Below, in pieces: positions 27,017 to 34,055 of a DNA stretch of 64,000 nt. The notes beneath the pieces are model-generated. The model had not been told where the DNA came from, made no database searches, and saw only the letters and a program-made list of their open reading frames with translations. The position numbers and the translations under genes are program-made. Origin of the DNA: Polaribacter sp. SA4-10 (GTDB lineage: Bacteria > Bacteroidota > Bacteroidia > Flavobacteriales > Flavobacteriaceae); assembly GCF_002163835.1 (NCBI RefSeq), contig NZ_CP019331.1:620001-684000 (forward strand). The letters are read 5' to 3'. Numbering within the stretch: the stretch's first letter is position 1; each line of letters starts with the position of its first letter.

Positions 27017-27877
27017 ATGACAAACCTAAAAGTTGGAGGTGTCCCAGAACACTTTAATTACCCTTGGTATTTAACATTAAAAAACAAAGAATACACAAAG
27101 CACAACATTAACCTTCGTTGGCAAGATTTTCCTGGAGGAACAGGTCAAATGTGTAAAGCATTGCGTAATGGAGAAGTTGATATCGCTATTGTTTTAACAG
27201 AAGGAATCATTAAAGATATTTCTGCTGGTAATCCATCTAAAATTGTACAAACTTTTGTAAACACTCCATTAATATGGGGGATTCATGTGGATGCAAAATC
27301 TTCTTTCAAAAAAATTGAAGACTTAGAACACGCAACGATTGCAATTAGTAGATATGGTTCTGGCTCTCATTTAATGGCAATTGTAAATGCATATAATCAA
27401 GGCTGGAGTGTGAAAAACCTTAAATTTAAAGTTATTGATAATTTACAAGGAGGAATTGATGCACTTACAAATGGTGAAGTAGATTATTTTATGTGGGAAC
27501 ATTTTACAACAAAACCATTAGTAGATAATGGAACTTTAAGAAGAATTGACGACTGCCCCACTCCTTGGCCTTGTTTTGTTGTTGCTGTTAGAAATGAAGT
27601 TTTAGAAAATAATTTTGATGAAGTTAAAAAAGTGTTGGATGTTATTAATAACCAAACAAAAGACTTTAAAAAAATTAGTGAAATTGATAACACTTTAGCT
27701 GTAAGGTATGAGCAGAAATTGGAAGATATACAAGAATGGTTAAAAATTACGGACTGGAATGATGGTAAGCCGATAACTAAAAATTTAATTACACGCATTC
27801 AAAATAAGATGGTAACATTTAACGTTATTGAAAAGAAGAAAAATTCGGGTGAGTTCATAAAAAACATGTACATTTAG
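27017..27877 (+). CDS. Periplasmic-binding-protein-fold protein without a signal peptide
   Basis: A 286-residue type 2 binding-protein fold: LKVGGVPEHFNYPWYLTLKN, FPGGTGQMCKALRNGEVDIA, WGIHVDAKSSFKKIEDLEHA, TIAISRYGSGSHLMAIVNAY, DALTNGEVDYFMWEHFTTKP. It resembles the solute-binding components of nitrate/sulfonate/thiamine-type ABC systems (COG0715-like), but the first residues (MTNLKVGGVPEH) enter the fold directly with no signal peptide or lipobox, so the protein should be cytoplasmic. No ABC permease or ATPase is next to it. Its start follows the nucleoside phosphorylase stop with no gap. It may be a metabolite-binding or enzymatic member; the ligand is unknown. Confidence 0.78.
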   Translation: MTNLKVGGVPEHFNYPWYLTLKNKEYTKHNINLRWQDFPGGTGQMCKALRNGEVDIAIVLTEGIIKDISAGNPSKIVQTFVNTPLIWGIHVDAKSSFKKIEDLEHATIAISRYGSGSHLMAIVNAYNQGWSVKNLKFKVIDNLQGGIDALTNGEVDYFMWEHFTTKPLVDNGTLRRIDDCPTPWPCFVVAVRNEVLENNFDEVKKVLDVINNQTKDFKKISEIDNTLAVRYEQKLEDIQEWLKITDWNDGKPITKNLITRIQNKMVTFNVIEKKKNSGEFIKNMYI

Positions 27878-27895
27878 CCTATAAAACAATTAATA

Positions 27896-28036
27896 ATGAA
27901 AAAATTAGTATTTATTGCAATTTGTATTTTAGGACTCTTAAGCTTTTCTTCATGTAGAAGTACAAGTAAATCTTGTGGCTTAGCAGATAGCTCAACAACT
28001 ATTCAAACAACACTAAAGCAAGCAGATTTAATATAA
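27896..28036 (+). CDS. 46-residue lipoprotein
   Basis: A short frame reads MKKLVFIAICILGLLSFSSC as a complete lipoprotein signal (Cys 20) followed by RSTSKSCGLADSSTTIQTTL and a short tail. It begins 18 bases after the binding-protein gene and ends before a good terminator, which supports real expression as the last gene of the unit. I recall small lipoproteins of this look (RSTS.SCGLAD) in flavobacteria; the function is unknown. Confidence 0.68.
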   Translation: MKKLVFIAICILGLLSFSSCRSTSKSCGLADSSTTIQTTLKQADLI

Positions 28037-28068
28037 ATCAGTTTGTTTCTTAATTTTCAAATTCAATG

Positions 28069-28094
28069 AATCCGCCTTTTAGCGGGTTTTTTTT
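28069..28094 (+). terminator. Terminator of the DUF1835 / phosphorylase unit
   Basis: AATCCGC (28069-28075) pairs with GCGGGTT (28082-28088) and is followed by eight T. The next 185 bases hold nothing that I can assign. Confidence 0.8.
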
Positions 28095-28279
28095 GTATGC
28101 AGAACTTGTTTTAGCACTACATTTTCCAAAAAAAAATAAAAGAACTTGTCATTTAAACCTTGTGAAGAAACTATAGTAATTCAAACAAATAAGTAAGTTT
28201 TTCGAATCCATTTTTAACTCTAAAGTTACTTTCAATCAAAAGATATTTAGATGAAGTTGATGTATTCTTCGTCAAAAAA

Positions 28280-28942
28280 CTACCAATTAATTTCTGTTTT
28301 ATTTATTGATTTTAAGTAAACGTTTGTTTTAGAAAAATGTTTACTACCAAACCAACCTCTCCAAGCACCTAAAGGTGATGGATGTGGAGCTGTATATATC
28401 TTGTGTTTACTACCGTTTATCAATTTAGCTTTACTTTCAGCAAATTTACCCCAAAGTAGAAAAACCACATTTTCTTTTTCTTTAGAAATTTGTGAAATCA
28501 CTTGGTCTGTAAAAGTTTCCCATCCTTTTTTCTGATGACTTCCTGCTTCATGAGCTCTTACTGTTAAGGTTGCATTTAGTAATAAAACACCTTGTTTTGC
28601 CCAATTTTCTAGATGCCCACTTTGTGGGTATTCATTTCCCAAATCGGTAGCAAGTTCTTTAAAAATATTTACTAATGAAGGTGGATGCTTCACATTATCT
28701 TGTACAGAAAAACACAAACCATTTGCTTGGTTTTCTCCATGATATGGATCCTGACCAATAATTACCACTTTTAAATCATTAAAATCACAATAATCAAAGG
28801 CGGCAAAAATATGCTGTTCTTTCGGATAACAAGTCTGATTTTTGTATTCTGAAACTACAAAATTTGATAATTCTTTATAATAAGGCTTCTCAAGTTCTGA
28901 TTGCAAAATATTTTTCCAACTATCAGCCATTTTTTGTTGCAT
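28280..28942 (-). CDS. ung: Uracil-DNA glycosylase
   Basis: Removes uracil from DNA in base excision repair. The 220-residue protein has the water-activating motif VVIIGQDPYHGENQANGLCF, the middle LLLNATLTVRAHEAGSHQKK and the DNA-intercalating HPSPLGAWRGWFGSKHFSKT. Two ATG codons (28942 and 28930) are possible; both precede the conserved WKNILQSELEKPYY, so the exact end is uncertain by four residues. It diverges from mutS2, sharing the short intergenic region. Confidence 0.95.
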   Translation of the reverse strand: MQQKMADSWKNILQSELEKPYYKELSNFVVSEYKNQTCYPKEQHIFAAFDYCDFNDLKVVIIGQDPYHGENQANGLCFSVQDNVKHPPSLVNIFKELATDLGNEYPQSGHLENWAKQGVLLLNATLTVRAHEAGSHQKKGWETFTDQVISQISKEKENVVFLLWGKFAESKAKLINGSKHKIYTAPHPSPLGAWRGWFGSKHFSKTNVYLKSINKTEINW

Positions 28943-28949
28943 TGTTTAT

Positions 28950-28957
28950 TATTTTTG
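28950..28957 (+). promoter_or_regulatory. Promoter -7 box of mutS2
   Basis: TATTTTTG matches TAnnTTTG exactly, 23 bases before the proposed TTG start of mutS2 and inside the region between ung and mutS2. Confidence 0.5.
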
Positions 28958-28980
28958 TACTTATCATCAAAGATACCATT

Positions 28981-31188
28981 TTGAGCAAAAACATATCAGA
29001 AAAGACATTACAAGATTTAGAATTTACAACCGTTTTACAGCATGTTGCAGAACATTGTATTTCTGGTTTAGGCAAAGAAGAAGTTGCTCAAATTAAACCC
29101 ATTGAAAATAGAAAATCTCTTTTTAACGAACTTCATTTAGTAAATGAATACCTTTCTTCTTTTCAGAGTGAAAACAGAATTCCTAATCATGGTTTTGACA
29201 ATATTTTAGAAAGCGTAAAAAGGTTAGCGATAGAAAATAGTTTTATAGAAACAGATGCTTTTTTAAAAATAGCAACTACTTCTCTTACTGTTAATGAGTT
29301 AATTAAATTTTTTAAAAAGTTGAATACTCAATTTCCAACTTTTTTTGAATTATCTCAACAAATTGAATTCACAACATTTGTAGATGATGAAATAAAGCAA
29401 ATCATTGATATTTCTGGAGAAGTAAAAAATAACGCTTCACCAGCTTTAAAACAAATAAGAAAAGATATAAATAATATACGTGGAAAAATTGGCGCTAGTT
29501 TCTCAAGTGCTTTGTCTAGAGCAATTTCTGCTGGTCATTTAGATGATATTAAAGAAACGGTTGTAGATAATCAGCGCGTTTTAGCCGTTTCTGCAATGTA
29601 CAGAAAAAAAGTTCCTGGTAGTTTATTGGGTTCTTCCAAATCTGGTAACATTGTTTATATAGCTCCACAAGCAACACTTGCATACGCTAGAGAATTTCAA
29701 AATTTAGTGTATGAAGAAAAACAAGAAGTTGTAAAAGTTTTACGTGTTTTATCAGAAAGTATTCGTCCTATGGTTACTCTTTTAAAAGCGTATTTTACTT
29801 TTTTAATTCATATTGATGTTGTTGGTGCAAAAGCAAAATATGCACAAGAAATGGATGCTATTTTACCAAAAATATCGAAAGAAAAAAAGATTTACTTTAA
29901 AGATGCTTACCATCCCATTTTATGGAAAAAGAATAAACAGCAGAATGTAAAAACCATTTCTCAAAGTATTGAGTTAAATGAAAGGCAGCAAGTTATTGTT
30001 ATTTCTGGACCCAATGCCGGTGGAAAAAGCATCACTTTAAAAACCATTGGCTTATTACAGATAATGTTGCAAAGTGGTATTTTAATTCCTGTTGATGAAC
30101 GCAGTCAAACCTATATTTTTGACACTGTACTAACAGATATTGGAGACAATCAATCAATTGAAAATCAATTAAGTACTTATAGTTACCGATTAAAAAACAT
30201 GCGTTATTTTTTACGCAAGTGTAATGAAAACACACTTTTTTTAATTGATGAATTTGGTACTGGTTCAGATCCTGAATTAGGTGGCGCTTTGGCAGAAATT
30301 TTCTTAGAAGAGTTTTATCATAAAAAAGCGTTTGGAATTATTACAACCCACTACTCCAATTTAAAAGTATTAGCAAACGAATTAGAGAATGTTACCAATG
30401 CCAATATGCAATTTGATGAACGTACTTTAGAGCCTTTATATAGATTATTTATTGGGCAAGCAGGTAGTTCTTTTACTTTTGAAGTTGCTCAGAAAAACGG
30501 AATTCCTTTTAGCTTAATTAACAAAGCGAAAAAGAGAGTAGAAACTGAAAAAATTAGATTAGATAAAACCATTTCTAATCTTCAAAAAGAAAGAAATAGG
30601 CTACAGAAAAACTCTGATAAACTTGAACAACAAAAATTTAAAGGACAAGAACATTTAGATAGTTTACAAGAAAAAGAAGATAAAGTACAAATGAAATTAG
30701 CTGGTTTTCAAGAATTATATGATAAGAACCAAAAAATGCTTTCGTTAGGAAGAAAAACAAACGAGCTACTTAATAAATACTTTCAGACTAATAACAAAAA
30801 GGAATTTAATGCCAATTTTAATAAATGGGTTACTGCTGAAAAAACAAAGCATTTAATGAAAAGCCCAGAAAATCCTAAAACGAAATCTGAGAAACAAAAA
30901 GCAAAAGTTGTAGAAAAACAAATAAAAGAAGTTATAAAAAAGGTTGAAAAAGAAGTTTTAGAAAAAGTGGTTGAAGTTAGAAAGGAGAAAAAAATTGAAG
31001 CTGCAAAAGTTGCAAAAGAAAAATCTGAATACAATTATAAAATAAATGATAGAGTACGTATTATAGATTCTAATTCTGTAGGTACAATTGATAAAATTGA
31101 CAAGAAAAATGTAGTAATAAACTATGGTTTTTTTACAACTAAAACATCTATCTTAAATTTAGAATTGGTAGAAAGAGCTAAAAAGTAG
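28981..31188 (+). CDS. mutS2: MutS2-family DNA/ribosome-associated ATPase
   Basis: A 735-residue MutS2-type protein: N-terminal helical region (LQDLEFTTVLQHVAEHCISG), ATPase with Walker A VISGPNAGGKSITLKTIGLL and Walker B LIDEFGTGSDPELGGALAEI, a long coiled coil (about 500-690) with Lys/Glu runs, and a C-terminal KOW-like end (INDRVRIIDSNSVGTIDKID). The usual C-terminal Smr nuclease domain is not visible, which is common in the Bacteroidota form. A TTG at 28981 is preferred as start: it precedes the family N-terminus and follows the -7 box at a fitting distance, whereas an upstream ATG at 28864 lies inside ung. MutS2 suppresses recombination or rescues collided ribosomes. Confidence 0.9.
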   Translation: MSKNISEKTLQDLEFTTVLQHVAEHCISGLGKEEVAQIKPIENRKSLFNELHLVNEYLSSFQSENRIPNHGFDNILESVKRLAIENSFIETDAFLKIATTSLTVNELIKFFKKLNTQFPTFFELSQQIEFTTFVDDEIKQIIDISGEVKNNASPALKQIRKDINNIRGKIGASFSSALSRAISAGHLDDIKETVVDNQRVLAVSAMYRKKVPGSLLGSSKSGNIVYIAPQATLAYAREFQNLVYEEKQEVVKVLRVLSESIRPMVTLLKAYFTFLIHIDVVGAKAKYAQEMDAILPKISKEKKIYFKDAYHPILWKKNKQQNVKTISQSIELNERQQVIVISGPNAGGKSITLKTIGLLQIMLQSGILIPVDERSQTYIFDTVLTDIGDNQSIENQLSTYSYRLKNMRYFLRKCNENTLFLIDEFGTGSDPELGGALAEIFLEEFYHKKAFGIITTHYSNLKVLANELENVTNANMQFDERTLEPLYRLFIGQAGSSFTFEVAQKNGIPFSLINKAKKRVETEKIRLDKTISNLQKERNRLQKNSDKLEQQKFKGQEHLDSLQEKEDKVQMKLAGFQELYDKNQKMLSLGRKTNELLNKYFQTNNKKEFNANFNKWVTAEKTKHLMKSPENPKTKSEKQKAKVVEKQIKEVIKKVEKEVLEKVVEVRKEKKIEAAKVAKEKSEYNYKINDRVRIIDSNSVGTIDKIDKKNVVINYGFFTTKTSILNLELVERAKK

Positions 31189-31228
31189 GTATTTATACGT
31201 ATTGACTTTACCCTCAAAAAAATATAAC

Positions 31229-31286
31229 TTCGCTAACAGCGATTATAAGTCATTAAAACGGACGTTATAATCGAGTTATTAGCGAA
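31229..31286. repeat. Imperfect palindrome with attC-like layout
   Basis: Outer arms TTCGCTAA (31229-31236) and TTAGCGAA (31279-31286) and inner arms CGATTATAA (31240-31248) with TTATAATCG (31265-31273) are perfect pairs; a further GTC/GAC pair (31249-31251, 31261-31263) leaves base 31264 unpaired. The spacer between outer and inner arms is unequal (3 against 5 bases). A bulged base, paired inner and outer boxes and an unequal spacer are features of integron attC sites, but the R-box does not match GTTRRRY well. No integrase is in the window; a MITE-like or terminator role is also possible. Confidence 0.4.
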
Positions 31287-31389
31287 CCTGTCAAATACAA
31301 ATTTTACACCTATTTTGTTTAGAGCAAAAATTTATAACAATACTTGAAATAAAAAATGAGTTAGAAAAGTTTGTTATTCCTAAATAGAA

Positions 31390-31614
31390 TTATTCAAACT
31401 CCTTCATTTCTTTGTCATAGAATTCACCAGCTTTATCCATTAAATCTGCTAATTCTGATGTAATATCTTCTTCGTTTTCTCCTGTTAAGTCTTCAAACCA
31501 CTCAATTTCATCATCTTTTAAATTAATCATAAAACGAGGAAATTCTGTATGTAAAACAAAAATATCTTCAGGGAAAAGGCTGTTATCTGCTAATAAAAAT
31601 TTAGGTAAGTTCAT
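31390..31614 (-). CDS. Short acidic protein, unknown
   Basis: A 74-residue protein, strongly acidic in its second half (DDEIEWFEDLTGENEEDITS). The first half has an FPRFMINLKDD strand-like stretch. It starts six bases after the MATE transporter stop on the same strand, so it is in that operon. No family recognised; conserved hypotheticals of this look are seen in flavobacteria. Confidence 0.62.
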   Translation of the reverse strand: MNLPKFLLADNSLFPEDIFVLHTEFPRFMINLKDDEIEWFEDLTGENEEDITSELADLMDKAGEFYDKEMKEFE

Positions 31615-31620
31615 TGTATT

Positions 31621-33000
31621 TTAATTATGTTTTTGTTTTATTAATTTTAAAGTTAGCGAATTAAATCTGATAAATAATAAAATAGATGCTGTAGTTAAGC
31701 CCGCTAATAAACCTAACCAAATACCAAAACTACCATACATATCTTCTTTTCCTAAAAAATAAGAAACAGGAAAACCTACCACCCAATAAGAAATAAAAGT
31801 AAGTATCGTTGGTATTTTAACATCTTGCAATCCACGTAAGGCTCCTAAAACAAGCACTTGTATGCTGTCTGATATTTGAAAGAAAGCAGCTGCTATTAAT
31901 AACTTAGAAGCAATAGATACTACTTCCATATTATCTACATAGTTTTTTGTGTCACTTAAATCTACATATAAATTTGGTAAACTTTTATGAAATAAAAAGA
32001 ATAATAATGCAAAGAAAATTGCGAGTAAAACGCCTAACAAGAAGATAGAAAATGTAATTCTACGTAGTTCTTTATAATTTCCTAATCCTTTTTGGTTACC
32101 AACTCTAATCATACAAGCAACACTTAATCCCATGGCAACCATAAACGCCATAGAAGATAAATTTAACGCAATTTGATTTGCTGCTTGCGGATTTTTTCCC
32201 AATAAACCACTTAACCAAATTGCAGCCGTAAAAATTGCTACTTCAAAAAACATTTGCATGGCACTTAATGATCCTAAATTAATAATTCTTTTTATCATTA
32301 AAACATCTAATACAAAGAATTTTATATTTCTCACAATTTGTTTAGAGCGTTCTTTATTTCTTAAAAGTAACCATAAGTAAATTACCATTATTACACGAGA
32401 AATTAACGTACCATAAGCTGCTCCAACAATTCCCATTTCTGGAAAACCAAACTTTCCAAAAATTAATAAATAGTTTAAAATTACGTTTAGAATATTTGCA
32501 ATTAATGTAGCATACATAGGATATCTTGTCATAGACATACCGTCACTAAATTGTTTTATTGCCTGAAAAATAATTAACGGAATCAATGAAAAAGCAACCA
32601 AATCTAAATACGGAATTGCCAATGCTACTACTTCTTCTGGCTGTTGCATTAAATACATTAAAGGTTTTGAGAAAAAAACCAATAAGAATAATAAAATACC
32701 TAACGTGGTACATAAAAATAACCCATGTTTATAGGTAGATTTTGCTTGTTCAAAATTATCTGATGAATCTGCTTCAGCAATTAAAGGTGTAATTGCAGTA
32801 GAAAAACCAATACCAATAGACAGGGCAATAAACATAAAACTGTTACCTAAAGAAACGGCTGCTAATTCTGCGGTTCCTAATTGGCCAACCATAATATTAT
32901 CTACAAAACTTACAAAAGTATGCCCTAACATTCCTAACATTACAGGAGCTGCAAGTTTCCAGTTGTATTTAAACTCGGATGTATATTGAGAAATATTCAC
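31621..33000 (-). CDS. MATE-family efflux transporter
   Basis: A 459-residue, 12-helix exporter of the MATE family, using Na+ or H+ gradients. Motifs: WKLAAPVMLGMLGHTFVSFVDN in helix 1 and VGQLGTAELAAVSLG just after it, and repeated pairs of the two-fold (GMSMTRYPMYATLIANIL in the first half, QVLVLGALRGLQDVKIPTIL in the second). The substrate, probably cationic drugs, cannot be read from sequence. Co-transcribed with the short acidic protein downstream; divergent from tpx. Confidence 0.9.
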   Translation of the reverse strand: MNISQYTSEFKYNWKLAAPVMLGMLGHTFVSFVDNIMVGQLGTAELAAVSLGNSFMFIALSIGIGFSTAITPLIAEADSSDNFEQAKSTYKHGLFLCTTLGILLFLLVFFSKPLMYLMQQPEEVVALAIPYLDLVAFSLIPLIIFQAIKQFSDGMSMTRYPMYATLIANILNVILNYLLIFGKFGFPEMGIVGAAYGTLISRVIMVIYLWLLLRNKERSKQIVRNIKFFVLDVLMIKRIINLGSLSAMQMFFEVAIFTAAIWLSGLLGKNPQAANQIALNLSSMAFMVAMGLSVACMIRVGNQKGLGNYKELRRITFSIFLLGVLLAIFFALLFFLFHKSLPNLYVDLSDTKNYVDNMEVVSIASKLLIAAAFFQISDSIQVLVLGALRGLQDVKIPTILTFISYWVVGFPVSYFLGKEDMYGSFGIWLGLLAGLTTASILLFIRFNSLTLKLIKQKHN

Positions 33001-33075
33001 TTAAATTCTAATTTTCAGAGTGCAAAGATACATATTAAAGCAAGAATCATTAAGTACGAAGTTCCCAAATTTTCA

Positions 33076-33107
33076 TTGAGTAATTCCGATAAAATTAGTT
33101 ACTTTTG
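33076..33107 (+). promoter_or_regulatory. Promoter of tpx
   Basis: TTG at 33076-33078, 21 bases, then TACTTTTG at 33100-33107, an exact TAnnTTTG, 22 bases before the ATG. It is the probable promoter of the whole run to ribB. Confidence 0.6.
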
Positions 33108-33129
33108 AATTTATAAAAAACAACATAAA

Positions 33130-33627
33130 ATGGCAAATATCACATTAAAAGGAAATGCAATAAATACAGTAGGAAATTTACCTAAAGTTGGAACAAAAGC
33201 TCCAGATTTTATTTTAACAGCTGTAGATTTGTCACCAAAAAGTTTATCAGATTTTGCTGGTAAAAAATTAATTTTAAACATTTTTCCAAGTATAGATACA
33301 GGAACTTGTGCAACTTCTGTAAGAGAGTTTAATAAAAAAGCTGCAAATTTAGAAAACACAACTGTTTTATGTATTTCTAAAGACTTACCATTTGCTCAAG
33401 CTCGTTTTTGTGGTGCAGAAGGCATTGAAAATGTAGTAATGTTATCAGACTTTACAACCGGAAGTTTTGGTAAAGACTATGCGTTAGAAATTACAAACGG
33501 ACCACTAGCCCACTTACATTCTAGAGCAATTGTTATTATTGATAAAGATGGAAGTGTAACATATACAGAACAAGTTTCTGATATTGTTGATGAACCAAAT
33601 TATGAAGCTGCTTTAAAGGCTATATAA
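33130..33627 (+). CDS. tpx: Thiol peroxidase
   Basis: Reduces peroxides with thioredoxin. The 165-residue protein matches the Tpx family end to end: MANITLKGNAINTVGNLPKV, then the peroxidatic cysteine in NIFPSIDTGTCATSVREFNK and the resolving cysteine in PFAQARFCGAEGIENV. It heads a same-strand run with dgkA (4-base gap), ftsK, lolA, lptF and ribB. Confidence 0.95.
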   Translation: MANITLKGNAINTVGNLPKVGTKAPDFILTAVDLSPKSLSDFAGKKLILNIFPSIDTGTCATSVREFNKKAANLENTTVLCISKDLPFAQARFCGAEGIENVVMLSDFTTGSFGKDYALEITNGPLAHLHSRAIVIIDKDGSVTYTEQVSDIVDEPNYEAALKAI

Positions 33628-33631
33628 TTTC

Positions 33632-34012
33632 ATGAAAAACCCAAAAGATAGTTTTATTAGAGGAAGACTTCGTAGTATAAAGTTTGCTGTTAGAGGAATG
33701 TGGTTATTAGCTAAGACTGAAGACAGCATAAAAGCACAATTATTTTTTGCGCTAATTGCAGTTATTCTTGGCTTTTATTTTAATATTTCTAATATTGAAT
33801 GGATGCTTCAATCTTTAGTTATTGGGTTAGTTTTAACTGCTGAAGCATTAAATACTGCTATAGAAAAAATAGCAGATTTTATACATCCAGATTATCATAA
33901 AAAAATTGGTTTTATTAAAGATATTGCGGCTGGCGCACCTAGCTTTGCTGCATTTACTTCATTAATTATTGTAGGTTTTATTTACATTCCTAAAATCAAT
34001 TTATTATTTTAG
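33632..34012 (+). CDS. dgkA: Diacylglycerol kinase, DgkA family
   Basis: A 126-residue membrane protein with three helices and the family signature EALNTAIEKIADFIHP (residues about 70-85) with the catalytic Glu and Asn. It phosphorylates diacylglycerol, or undecaprenol in some relatives, at the inner face of the membrane. Starts four bases after tpx. Confidence 0.9.
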   Translation: MKNPKDSFIRGRLRSIKFAVRGMWLLAKTEDSIKAQLFFALIAVILGFYFNISNIEWMLQSLVIGLVLTAEALNTAIEKIADFIHPDYHKKIGFIKDIAAGAPSFAAFTSLIIVGFIYIPKINLLF

Positions 34013-34055
34013 GCAAATACGTATATTTACTTTTTAAAAATCATCCATCCTTTTA

